A stretch of 14,014 nucleotides of DNA, taken from contig DGNJ01000118.1 of assembly GCA_002388905.1 (NCBI GenBank), positions 1 through 14,014 on the forward strand, in the 5' to 3' direction. This DNA is from Cellvibrionales bacterium UBA4495. Its GTDB lineage: Bacteria; Pseudomonadota; Gammaproteobacteria; Pseudomonadales; Porticoccaceae. This document shows positions 6,007-12,947 of this stretch, in pieces; the first letter of the stretch is position 1, and the number at the start of each line of letters is the position of its first letter. Under the pieces are notes generated by a model that searched no databases, was not told the DNA's origin, and saw only the letters and a program-made list of their open reading frames with translations. The translations under genes and the position numbers were made by a program.

Positions 6007-6521
6007 GTTCGATAACGTACAGAAGCCACGCAGTAGCTAAGTTAATCTCCCCAATCAAGGGCTTTACAGAAAGCAGTGGGCTATCACTTTCCCGGACCGT
6101 CTGTGCTCAGGATGGCCAAAGACGAGCCTACAGGGACGATAGGGATGAATTGAAATATTGAGGGACGACAGGGATGTATGTATGGCGTGTCCGGGAAACT
6201 GATAGTCCATTGCTCCAGGGGTTGACCCCTTTGATCTTTCTCATAACACCATAGATTCCGAATACATTATTCAATCCATTGCGAAGGACTTCTCCCCGGG
6301 CGCCGTAGCCCTGCCCCGCGCGTCGAAGACGCGATAGTGCGTTCCTGTGCCGCCTTATCAATCTGCCAATCCAGCATTCTACAAGGGTGACCGCTTCATG
6401 GCATCAATCGTATCGCCCAAACCATGTTCACAAAAAGAATTTATGTACGGCGTCGTACGCTAGGCCGCGCAAATGAGCTACACTGACATATAGCATTTGA
6501 GTGAAAAGGCAGCGTTAACGA

Positions 6522-7241
6522 ATGTCCCTGGCTTTACAACCATCGCAAAACCATATCCTCGCTGGATTGCCGGCTGAGGTCCAATCACGGCTTTTTCCCT
6601 ATCTTGAAGAAACGCCGATGCCCCTGGGCAAGGTGCTCTATGAGGCCGGGGACAAAATGCGCCACGTGTATTTCCCCACCGACTGCATTGTGTCGTTGCT
6701 CTATGTGATGGAAAGCGGCTCATCGGCGGAGATATCCGTCGTGGGTAACGAGGGCCTGGTGGGTATTTCGCTATTCATGGGCGGCGAAAGCACCTCCAGC
6801 CGCGCCCTCGTTCAGAGCGGCGGCAGTGGTTACCGACTGCTGGGGCAACGGCTCGTTGACGAGTTTAATCGCCACGGCCATTTAATGTCGCTGGTATTGC
6901 GCTATACCCAGGCGCTGATCACCCAGATGGCCCAGACCGCAGTGTGCAACCGCCACCACACCATTGATCAGCAACTGTGCCGCTGGCTACTGCTCTCCCT
7001 GGACCGCCTGCCCACGAATCACCTGATCATGACCCAGGAACTCATCGCCAATATGCTGGGCGTGCGCCGCGAGGGGGTGACGGAAGCGGCGGGAAAACTG
7101 CAGAAACTCGGTGTGATTGAATACCGCCGCGGCCACATTGAAGTGATTGACCGCCCCAAGCTCGAGAAACTCAGTTGCGAATGCTATGCCGTGGTCAAGA
7201 GGGAGACGGATCGTTTGCTGAAATCCGCCCGCCTCCCCTGA
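6522..7241 (+). CDS. Crp/Fnr family transcriptional regulator (paralog 2)
   Basis: This 239-residue regulator has the same architecture as the protein at 3390. The cyclic-nucleotide-type barrel is at about 12-105 (LGKVLYEAGDKMRHVYFP, then VVGNEGLVG), the linking helix at about 110-150 and a winged helix-turn-helix at about 169-200 (LIANMLGVRREGVTEAAGKL). The two proteins are clear paralogs, sharing NEG-LVG/MLG, the DRLPT linker and a terminal CxCY motif. As in paralog 1, the Arg-Ser pair for cAMP is not evident and there is no Fe-S cysteine cluster. The ATG at 6522 has only a distant AAGG, so translation may be weak. The gene ends 12 bases from the stop of the BON-domain gene on the other strand. 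Its targets are unknown; nearby stress genes are candidates by position. Confidence 0.88.
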   Translation: MSLALQPSQNHILAGLPAEVQSRLFPYLEETPMPLGKVLYEAGDKMRHVYFPTDCIVSLLYVMESGSSAEISVVGNEGLVGISLFMGGESTSSRALVQSGGSGYRLLGQRLVDEFNRHGHLMSLVLRYTQALITQMAQTAVCNRHHTIDQQLCRWLLLSLDRLPTNHLIMTQELIANMLGVRREGVTEAAGKLQKLGVIEYRRGHIEVIDRPKLEKLSCECYAVVKRETDRLLKSARLP

Positions 7242-7253
7242 ACCAGTCAGTCC

Positions 7254-8096
7254 TTATGAATGGCTAAGCCCCTTGACTTCCACACTCCTTACACCGCGCA
7301 CATTTTTGGCGAGTTCGACCGCCAGGGCATGCTCGGCGCCGCTGGCTACCTTGCCGCTCAATGTGACCACACCATCCTTTGTGGAAACCGAAATATCGGA
7401 ACCCTTGACATTGCTTGAATACATCAGGGTCGACTTGACCTTGGTGGTAATCCAGGTGTCGGAGATACTCTGCCCCAGGTCTGATGTTGTCTCCTTGGCC
7501 GTTTCCGTCATTGTGGCCGTTGCTTCGTCCACTGCCAGTTGGTTGTCTACCGCCTCAACCCCGTGGGTATTGCTGGCCAGAAGACCGGCCATCTCTTTCG
7601 CTGCCGAACTGTTGGCAGTGCCGAGCAGCGTCACTTTGCCGGACTTTGTCTCCACGTTGACGGACAGGCCCTGGGCATGTTTGCTCCACAATAATTTTGA
7701 CTTCACTGCGGCTGTGATCGTGGCATCGGAAACTACCTGGCCGTAACTTCGCTCACCGGAAGGCTTTGGCGGGGCATAGTCAGCATCGACCTCGATCTGA
7801 TTGTCCACATCCTTGATGCCGCTGACACCCAGAGCGATCTGTTGGGCCAACTCCTTACTGAGATCTTCACTGACCTTGCCGGTCAGCGTAGCGACACCGT
7901 CGTCGACGGTGACGTTTATGTCGTGGCCATCCAGATGGCGATTCAGGGCATAGGTCGTCAAGATCCGGCTTTCCTGGCGGGCTTCGGTGATATCGCCGGA
8001 CTGGTCGGTCGCCGCCAGGCTGCCGGCACTGGTCGCCATGGCCAGTGCAATGGCCGATGCAAGGGCACGTCTGCGGGTGTTTTTGTAGGTTCTCAT
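7254..8096 (-). CDS. Periplasmic protein with three BON domains
   Basis: This is a 280-residue exported protein. A signal peptide (1-29, cleavage likely after SLAA) precedes three BON domains at about 40-105, 124-191 and 211-278. Each has the family pattern of a hydrophobic helix, a strand rich in V and T (VDDGVATLTGKV, KSGKVTLLGTA, KDGVVTLSGKV) and a closing GV-x-x-VDNQ or GVRSVEV strand with conserved Gly. BON domains occur in OsmY-type proteins and are thought to bind membranes or lipids and to help during osmotic or envelope stress; OsmY itself has two. The ATG at 8096 has AGGAAG seven bases upstream. The gene ends tail to tail with the second Crp/Fnr gene, and an inverted repeat at 8129-8154 lies just before its start. 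Confidence 0.92.
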   Translation of the reverse strand: MRTYKNTRRRALASAIALAMATSAGSLAATDQSGDITEARQESRILTTYALNRHLDGHDINVTVDDGVATLTGKVSEDLSKELAQQIALGVSGIKDVDNQIEVDADYAPPKPSGERSYGQVVSDATITAAVKSKLLWSKHAQGLSVNVETKSGKVTLLGTANSSAAKEMAGLLASNTHGVEAVDNQLAVDEATATMTETAKETTSDLGQSISDTWITTKVKSTLMYSSNVKGSDISVSTKDGVVTLSGKVASGAEHALAVELAKNVRGVRSVEVKGLSHS

Positions 8097-8128
8097 ACTG
8101 ATACTTCCTGCTAAATGGGTCGTTTTGG

Positions 8129-8154
8129 CCGCAATAACCGGATGGCTATTGCGG
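8129..8154. promoter_or_regulatory. Inverted repeat upstream of the BON gene
   Basis: CCGCAATA (8129-8136) and TATTGCGG (8147-8154) are perfect 8-base arms separated by 10 bases, centred about 45 bases before the BON start codon. This could be an operator or a leader hairpin. No T-run accompanies it, which argues against a terminator. Confidence 0.45.
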
Positions 8155-8163
8155 ATGGTGTGC

Positions 8164-8199
8164 GGTGCCGATTAATTTTTTACCGGGACTGTCGGCACC
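8164..8199. repeat. Inverted repeat between the 81-residue gene and the BON gene
   Basis: GGTGCCGA (8164-8171) and TCGGCACC (8192-8199) pair perfectly with a 20-base AT-rich loop. On the minus strand the hairpin begins seven bases after the 81-residue gene's stop, where a 3'-end structure is expected. However, the T-run lies in the loop rather than after the stem. Confidence 0.45.
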
Positions 8200-8205
8200 T
8201 AACAA

Positions 8206-8451
8206 TCACTCGGTATTCCGGGGATCCAGACGGTCTTCGCCTCGAAATCCCTGGCCTGTAAGGTGGCTCGTTCCTGGCGGACCAAAGGTATCCTTGTTCA
8301 TCACTTCAGGGAAATACTGTTTTTTCACCTTGCCACCGGGTTGGGGTTGTCCGGCTTGTTCCTGTTTTGTAGGTGTTGGCCCGGAAATGGACTTAGCTTT
8401 ACTGGAAAGGACCACTATATCGTTAGCTTTGTTGCTTTTTTGTTCTTTCAT
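8206..8451 (-). CDS. Small hydrophilic protein, probably disordered
   Basis: This 81-residue frame starts MKEQKSNKANDIVVLSSKAK and ends GEDRLDPRNTE. It has no signal peptide, membrane helix or Cys. It is rich in Lys, Gln, Pro and Gly, with a PTPTKQEQAGQPQPGGKVKK stretch (about 26-45) and a tail of short Gly/Pro motifs (FGPPGTSHLTGQGFRG), suggesting an unstructured or partner-folded protein. I recognise no family. The ATG at 8451 has only a weak GGGA upstream; the frame stays open to 8601, but the extra 50 residues look non-coding. It lies in the same direction as the BON gene, 109 bases before it, with two inverted repeats between, so it may share or precede the BON transcript. Treat it as a plausible small gene. 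Confidence 0.5.
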   Translation of the reverse strand: MKEQKSNKANDIVVLSSKAKSISGPTPTKQEQAGQPQPGGKVKKQYFPEVMNKDTFGPPGTSHLTGQGFRGEDRLDPRNTE

Positions 8452-8540
8452 AATATTCCCAGGGGAACCCCGTACTCCTGCGAAATGGCCGAGTATCGGT
8501 TTGACTGGCATGTATACAGTAGCTACCAACGAGCACAGGG

Positions 8541-8697
8541 TCGGTGCGCTGGCGCACCGATGGGGCTGGCCGGGCGCTTTTATGGATCGCAAGCTATCCA
8601 CGGTAGTAAATTGTTCACTTGCCGCGCGAAGACTGCAAAGCGATAAAGAGTCAACCTTTATGTGCTCTGCCGCACCGATGGGCCTGCGGCATTGAGC
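8541..8697. repeat. Two hairpins sharing the repeat CGCACCGATGGG
   Basis: Hairpin A (8541-8560) is a perfect TCGGTGCG / CGCACCGA stem with a CTGG loop. Hairpin B (8664-8697) has TGCCGCA / TGCGGCA arms (8668-8674, 8685-8691), extended by GCTC / GAGC across a two-base bulge. The 12-mer CGCACCGATGGG occurs at 8553-8564, spanning the right arm of A, and at 8671-8682, spanning the left arm and loop of B. No gene is visible in 8452-8775 apart from these elements, which lie between the divergent 81-residue and PA2779-family genes. Confidence 0.5.
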
Positions 8698-8775
8698 AAT
8701 ACTGTATGCCTTACTATGGGTGAGGAAAGCAATCGCGCCTTCGCAGCCCCGAGGTAAAACAACGAGAGAATAGCC

Positions 8776-9165
8776 ATGAAAACTTACAAAACCATTACCT
8801 GTTTACTGTCCGTCGTCCTGATCGCCGCCAGCCCCCTGGCGCTCCATGCCGGCATGGTGGACACCCCCGCCCTGGTCTCCTCCGAGCTCGGTTATGTCCA
8901 GGGGGAGAGCGGTCTACAGAAAGTACAGGTGGAATCTTTTATCGCCCGCGAGGAAGTTCGCAACCAATTGGAGTCCTTAGGTGTCAGTCCGGCACTGGCC
9001 GCGGAGCGTGTGGCGGCAATGACCGACAGCCAGCTTCAGCAACTGGCGCTCAGGATTCAGGACTTGCCGGCTGGCAGTGGGGCACTCGGCGTTGTCGTCA
9101 CCGTGCTGGTGATTGTGCTTCTGCTCGAGATACTCGGCATTACCGACATCTCCGCTAAGATTTGA
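8776..9165 (+). CDS. PA2779 family exported protein
   Basis: This 129-residue protein resembles Pseudomonas aeruginosa PA2779. A signal peptide (1-26, ending ALHAG) is followed by a helical middle. There IAREEVRNQLESLGVSPALAAERVAAMTDSQLQQLA (about 56-91) carries the family's R-x-x-V-x-x-x-L-x-x-x-GV pattern. A C-terminal hydrophobic helix comes next (about 104-124, GVVVTVLVIVLLLEILG), ending in TDISAKI. The product probably sits in the inner membrane facing the periplasm; its function is not established. In related genomes the gene is typically followed at once by a PA2778-type C39-like peptidase. Here that neighbour is present but broken (9162-9485), so this protein may have lost its partner. 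The TGA stop overlaps the TTG start of the remnant, a coupled arrangement. Confidence 0.87.
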   Translation: MKTYKTITCLLSVVLIAASPLALHAGMVDTPALVSSELGYVQGESGLQKVQVESFIAREEVRNQLESLGVSPALAAERVAAMTDSQLQQLALRIQDLPAGSGALGVVVTVLVIVLLLEILGITDISAKI

Positions 9166-9485
9166 AAATAGCGATTCTCGTGATGCTCCCGCTCCTGGCG
9201 GCCTGCACGAGCGGACCGCCCCTGAGGAGTACGGATTGCCTGAGGCGGACGTCGAATTTTCTGACACGCCGTTTTTTCCACAAACCCGGCATCAGTGCGG
9301 ACCTGCCGCCACGGTACCGGTGGCGAGCGGGGTTAGTGTGCTTCCCCAGGCCCTGGCACCCCATATCTTATCTCCCGGAGCGAAAGGGCAGCCTGCAATC
9401 GGAGATCGGTGAAACGCCGGCATAGCCGCTTGCCCTATGTACTGGAACCGGACCTGCGTACTCTGCTGGTGGAAGTTGCAGGCGG
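9162..9485 (+). pseudogene. Frameshifted, truncated PA2778-family C39-like cysteine peptidase
   Basis: Family pieces appear in order but in different frames. A lipoprotein signal MKIAILVMLPLLAAC (from the TTG at 9162) is followed, one frame away, by EFSDTPFFPQTRHQCGPAA at about 9251-9310, holding the catalytic-type Cys of the QCGPA motif. Next, YLPERKGSLQSEIGE (about 9365-9410) returns to the first frame, and RLPYVLEPDLRTLLVEVAGG (about 9427-9486) lies in the third. That is at least three frame changes, plus an apparent in-frame loss of about two residues after QCGPA. Nothing family-like follows, so the rest of the peptidase domain (including the expected His) and the TPR-type C-terminus are missing. 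Such scattered damage means genuine decay rather than one sequencing error. Confidence 0.8.
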
Positions 9486-9672
9486 CCAGCGCCTTCGAGG
9501 AACTGGACAGGACGCCAAGGCAACCGCAACGATTTTTGCCGTTTCCGGGGACCGGCTCCCTGACCTTTCTTTCCCGGTAGTTGCATATTCCAGCAAGCCC
9601 GGCCCACCACTTTGATGCTGTGTGTGGGTTAGCATACAGACCGAGCGGCGTCGCCTATCTAACATAGTCATC

Positions 9673-11001
9673 ATGGTCAATGCAACGAACATACCTATGA
9701 CTACGACATCCTGGCCGGGTGATGGCGCCACCCCGTCCGAAACGCGACCTGTATGCCCACAATGCAACAGCTCCCTATTTCGGATCCGGCGTCGACCTGT
9801 CGACCGGCTGTTGAGCCTGCTCATACCGGTCCAGCGGTACGGCTGCAGCGCCCGGAAAGATCCCACCTGTGCCTGGCAAGGGAATTTGCGCCTACAGTCA
9901 GCCGGCGAAGGAAAGGTATTTCATCACCTCTCCGGCAGCGTGCGGGCACTACAAAGCCGGAGCCGCCAACAAATACGCAAACTGCGGGACCACGTTGTCC
10001 GTAACAGGACGGCAAGGGATACGCCGCGCGTTGATGAATCTCTAACGGGTGCCTTCGGTGATGTCTCGTTCGAAGAGATGGCACAGATCACGCTTGACGC
10101 CATTGGTGATGCCGTACTGGTCGTCGACCCGAAAGGCAAGGTGATCTACCTTAACAAGGTGGCCGAAACGCTGACCGGCTGGACGGCTGAAAAAGCGCGT
10201 GGGTGTCCAGGCGAGGAAGTCTTTTTTATTATCGACGGTACTACCCGACAACGGACGACGAGTCCCGCACAGCGGGCCATCAGTGAGGAGCGGATCGTGG
10301 CACTGGCCCTGGGGAGTGTACTGATCCGCCGCGACGGTACCGAGATGGCGATTGAGGATTCCGCGGCGCCCATCTACAACCGCCTCGGAAAGATGGCCGG
10401 TGCGGTAATTGTTTTTCACGATGCCCGCCAATCAGGGGCTGTGATACAGAAGATGAGCCATCTTGCCCAACACGACTTCCTCACCGGCCTGCCCAATCGG
10501 GTGCTGCTGATGGATCGGCTCACTCACGCCATCGGTATGGCCAAACGGCACCGCAAGCAAGTTGCGCTGCTGTTCCTGGACCTGGATCATTTCAAGCAAA
10601 TCAACGACGCCTTTGGCCATGCAGTCGGCGATCATTTGCTGCGAGAAGTTGCGGCGGACATCGTGGCCTGTGTGCGTGCCACAGACACAGTAAGCCGTCA
10701 CGGCGGCGATGAATTCGTTATCCTTTTGACCGAAATCGAAGCGAGGCAGGATACCGCCCAGGTTGCCGAAAAGTTGCTGGCCAGGTTCGCTCAGCCGCGC
10801 ATTATCGATGGTCAGGAACTCCAGGTGACCCTGAGTATCGGCATCAGCGTCTACCCGGAAAACGGGCTAGATGCCGACACCTTAATGCGGAACGCAGATG
10901 CCGCCATGTACACCACCAAGGAAAACGGTCGAAACAGTTACCAGTTCTGCCACCGGGGGCACGAACGGACATGCGTTTCGCCGGAACCAAAATGGGCATA
11001 A
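9673..11001 (+). CDS. Zinc-ribbon/PAS/GGDEF diguanylate cyclase
   Basis: This protein (442 residues from this ATG) probably makes the second messenger c-di-GMP from two GTP. The N-terminus has a CPQC ... C ... CAW set (Cys28, 31, 58, 66) like a zinc ribbon. A PAS sensor domain (about 133-253) follows, containing VVDPKGKVIYLNKVAETLTGW. The GGDEF domain (about 268-425) has DFLTGLPNR, DLDHFKQINDAFGH and an intact GGDEF active site (344-348). The inhibitory I-site RATD lies five residues before it, so product inhibition is expected. There are no membrane helices and no EAL domain. The start is uncertain: the ATGs at 9673 and 9697 and a GTG at 9622 are all in frame, and none has a clear ribosome site. 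The PAS ligand is unknown. Confidence 0.9.
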   Translation: MVNATNIPMTTTSWPGDGATPSETRPVCPQCNSSLFRIRRRPVDRLLSLLIPVQRYGCSARKDPTCAWQGNLRLQSAGEGKVFHHLSGSVRALQSRSRQQIRKLRDHVVRNRTARDTPRVDESLTGAFGDVSFEEMAQITLDAIGDAVLVVDPKGKVIYLNKVAETLTGWTAEKARGCPGEEVFFIIDGTTRQRTTSPAQRAISEERIVALALGSVLIRRDGTEMAIEDSAAPIYNRLGKMAGAVIVFHDARQSGAVIQKMSHLAQHDFLTGLPNRVLLMDRLTHAIGMAKRHRKQVALLFLDLDHFKQINDAFGHAVGDHLLREVAADIVACVRATDTVSRHGGDEFVILLTEIEARQDTAQVAEKLLARFAQPRIIDGQELQVTLSIGISVYPENGLDADTLMRNADAAMYTTKENGRNSYQFCHRGHERTCVSPEPKWA

Positions 11002-11255
11002 ATTATCATCGTGTTTATGCGGGGGTGGCTGATGATTTTTTCGGCAAAGCCTCCCTGCATTCCCCATTCACAGGAATGTCAGATGAGATTTTTTGTGGAG
11101 TTTCGTCGGAGCTGTACTGCCGAAGCCGCCATTATTCTAACTCATCAGATTGATAAAAGACTAGTGCGCCAACGCGCCGGCCAAGCGCTATCATTCGTAG
11201 GCTAACCGATCCCGGCGCCTCGCGATTTCGCAGGCCGACAGGTCTGGAGATTGTC
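11002..11255. other. Intergenic region after the diguanylate cyclase
   Basis: No convincing gene is visible. CATTCC (11058-11063) and GGAATG (11073-11078) can form a short hairpin, followed after about 10 bases by a T-run at 11090-11095; this may be a weak terminator for the cyclase gene. A plus-strand frame at 11011-11205 has no ribosome site or recognisable family. Confidence 0.35.
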
Positions 11256-11387
11256 ATGAACAAAAATTTTCCCGCACCGCCGACCTCCGCATCCGACATG
11301 GCCTCCAGCACCTTTTACACGGTGATCCCGCCAAAGGTTGCGGTGACCACGGCGCCGCCATCCGCCACGAGGGCGACGACAACTTGA
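11256..11387 (+). CDS. Possible 43-residue leader ORF upstream of the PLD-family gene
   Basis: The ATG at 11256 has GGAG about six bases upstream. The frame encodes 43 residues beginning MNKNFPAPPTSASDMASSTF and ending in a Thr/Ala-rich tail. It has no signal peptide, membrane helix or known motif. Its TGA overlaps the ATG of a second small frame (11387-11515) as TGATG, which in turn overlaps the PLD-family start as ATGA. The chain of start/stop overlaps suggests translational coupling, but the peptide itself looks unremarkable. It could be a leader, a remnant of a longer gene, or chance. Confidence 0.3.
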   Translation: MNKNFPAPPTSASDMASSTFYTVIPPKVAVTTAPPSATRATTT

Positions 11388-11515
11388 TGAGCACGCCGGC
11401 GAAGAAGGCATGCCTGCCCCTCCTGAGGCCCTTACGGTCGTGTAAGCGCAGGCTCGACGCGCCGCTCAATGCATCGCATCGGGCCTGGGCGGCAAACCTC
11501 AGGCAATTCCGATGA
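11387..11515 (+). CDS. Possible 42-residue ORF coupled to the PLD-family gene
   Basis: The frame from the ATG at 11387 to the TGA at 11515 encodes a basic peptide (MSTPAKKACLPLLRPLRSCK at its start) rich in Arg and Leu. It overlaps the preceding small frame by one base and the PLD-family start by four (ATGA). The ribosome site is poor, and no family is recognised. The only argument for it is the double overlap, which would carry ribosomes onto the PLD-family start, whose own ribosome site is weak. Confidence 0.25.
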   Translation: MSTPAKKACLPLLRPLRSCKRRLDAPLNASHRAWAANLRQFR

Positions 11516-12912
11516 TTATCCAGACGACAAACGCATGGCTGGGGGCCGGCCTGGCCCTGGCGGTTCTGACAAGCTGCGCATCTTTGCCCGATTCGCGGCG
11601 CGACCGCGCCGTTCCACACGCACAGCAGGTCGAATTCGAGGGCGCGGGGGGTCCGGTGTCCGCCATCATGAGCGATGCCATCCTCCAGCGCCTCGAGGGC
11701 TCGCATGGTTCGTCAGATGTGCTTTGGAAGCACCTGGCCTATGAGCAGTCGGTCAATGCTGGCAGCCCAATGGTGCTGGGCAACAAGTTGACGCTGCTGC
11801 AGAACGGGCCGGACACGTACCGTGCGATGTTCGTCGCCATCGAAGGCGCCCGGGACCACATCAATCTTGAAACATTCATCTTCGACGACGACGAGGCCGG
11901 CCAGGCGTTCTCCGACCTGTTGTTGCAGCGCCAGGCCGCAGGCGTCCAGGTCAACATTATTTACGACAGTATCGGCGGCGTCCTAAACCGCCCGGGCTTC
12001 ATCAAACGGCTGCGCGACGGCGGCATCCATGTGCTGGAATTCAATCCGATAAACCCGCTGGTTGGCAACCGTGCCGACTGGCTGTTGAACAACCGCGATC
12101 ATCGCAAGCAGCTTTTAATTGACGGCCGCATCGCCTTCACCGGTGGCATCAACATCAGCGACACCTACTCGAGCGCTCCCGGCAAGCGTGCCCGCAGGAC
12201 GCGCGAGAACGACAATCCGACCGTCGGCTGGCGCGACACGCATATCCGGATGGAAGGCCCGGTGGTTGCCGAATTCCAAAAGCTGTTTCTGGACACTTGG
12301 GCCCGCCAGAAGGGCGAGCCCCTGGCGGAGCGGAATTACTTTCCCGCACTCAAAGCCCAGGGCGCCGAGATCGTGCGCGCGATCGGCAGTAGCCCCGACG
12401 ACCCCCACAGCCTGATTTATCTGACACTGCTGTCGGCAATCGGCCATGCCGAGCACGAGGTGCACCTGACAATCGCATACTTCGCACCCGACCCGCAGCT
12501 GCTCGATGCACTGACCGAGGCAGCGCGCCGGGGCGTCGACGTCCGCCTGGTCCTGCCCAGCAATTCCGACTCCGGGCCGGTCTTCCATCTTGGCCGTTCG
12601 TATTATTCGACACTGCTGCAGGCCGGGGTGCATATCCACGAGCGCCGCGGCGCGATCATGCACGCCAAGAGCGCCTGCATCGACGGCGTTTGGTGCACCA
12701 TCGGCTCGACCAACCTGGACTGGCGCAGCTTCCTGCACAATGATGAGATCAATGCCGTCATCATCGGCCGTGATTTTGCCGCGCAGATGGCCGCAATGTT
12801 CGCGGCCGACCTGGCGCAGTCCGAAGCCATCACGCGGGAGCGCTGGCGCAAACGGGGCGTGCTGATCCGACTCAAGGAGTGGGTCGCGCGGCTCGGCGCC
12901 TACTGGCTGTAG
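11512..12912 (+). CDS. Phospholipase D / cardiolipin synthase family lipoprotein
   Basis: This 466-residue enzyme of the PLD superfamily has two HKD motifs: HRKQLLID (His197, Lys199, Asp204) and HAKSACID (His384, Lys386, Asp391). Each is followed by the usual Gly/Ser-rich turn (FTGGINISD and IGSTNLDWRSF). Both catalytic halves are intact, so phosphatidyl transfer or hydrolysis, as in bacterial cardiolipin synthases, is likely; the exact substrate cannot be read. Unlike ClsA it has no pair of N-terminal membrane helices. Instead a lipoprotein signal ends in LTSC (Cys22), placing it outside the cytoplasm. By eye the gene is clearly richer in G+C than the genes to its left, perhaps from transfer. 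It faces the AI-2E-type transporter gene tail to tail, 35 bases apart. Confidence 0.9.
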   Translation: MIIQTTNAWLGAGLALAVLTSCASLPDSRRDRAVPHAQQVEFEGAGGPVSAIMSDAILQRLEGSHGSSDVLWKHLAYEQSVNAGSPMVLGNKLTLLQNGPDTYRAMFVAIEGARDHINLETFIFDDDEAGQAFSDLLLQRQAAGVQVNIIYDSIGGVLNRPGFIKRLRDGGIHVLEFNPINPLVGNRADWLLNNRDHRKQLLIDGRIAFTGGINISDTYSSAPGKRARRTRENDNPTVGWRDTHIRMEGPVVAEFQKLFLDTWARQKGEPLAERNYFPALKAQGAEIVRAIGSSPDDPHSLIYLTLLSAIGHAEHEVHLTIAYFAPDPQLLDALTEAARRGVDVRLVLPSNSDSGPVFHLGRSYYSTLLQAGVHIHERRGAIMHAKSACIDGVWCTIGSTNLDWRSFLHNDEINAVIIGRDFAAQMAAMFAADLAQSEAITRERWRKRGVLIRLKEWVARLGAYWL

Positions 12913-12947
12913 GCGAACTTTGGTGCGTACTCGTGCAATATCCGGCT

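Larger units (their letters stand above)
5724..6521. other. Gene-poor region with decayed sequence
   Basis: About 800 bases carry no credible intact gene. In order they contain a terminator-like hairpin (5820-5848), a degraded copy of the crp/antiporter junction (5935-6006), an imperfect 16-base direct repeat (6132-6147 and 6161-6176) and, just before the second Crp/Fnr gene, a small palindrome, GTACG-GCGT-CGTAC (6445-6458). A minus-strand frame at 6128-6361 has no recognisable domain or ribosome site. Confidence 0.55.

Noticed and set aside
6128..6361. Minus-strand frame of 77 codons as a possible transposase remnant
   Set aside because: No catalytic motif, terminal repeat or family similarity could be recognised, so a mobile-element call is not supported.
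8165..8695. Two overlapping plus-strand frames (8165-8695 and 8263-8646)
   Set aside because: They have no ribosome site and no family, and they run through the hairpins; the opposite-strand 81-residue frame has the more protein-like, hydrophilic composition.
9435..9866. Minus-strand frame of 143 codons between the peptidase remnant and the GGDEF gene
   Set aside because: It is antisense to the PA2778 remnant and the cyclase N-terminus, with an Arg/Ser-rich composition typical of shadows.
11254..11706. Minus-strand frame of 150 codons at the start of the PLD gene
   Set aside because: It is mostly the antisense of the PLD N-terminus, and no domain or ribosome site was seen.
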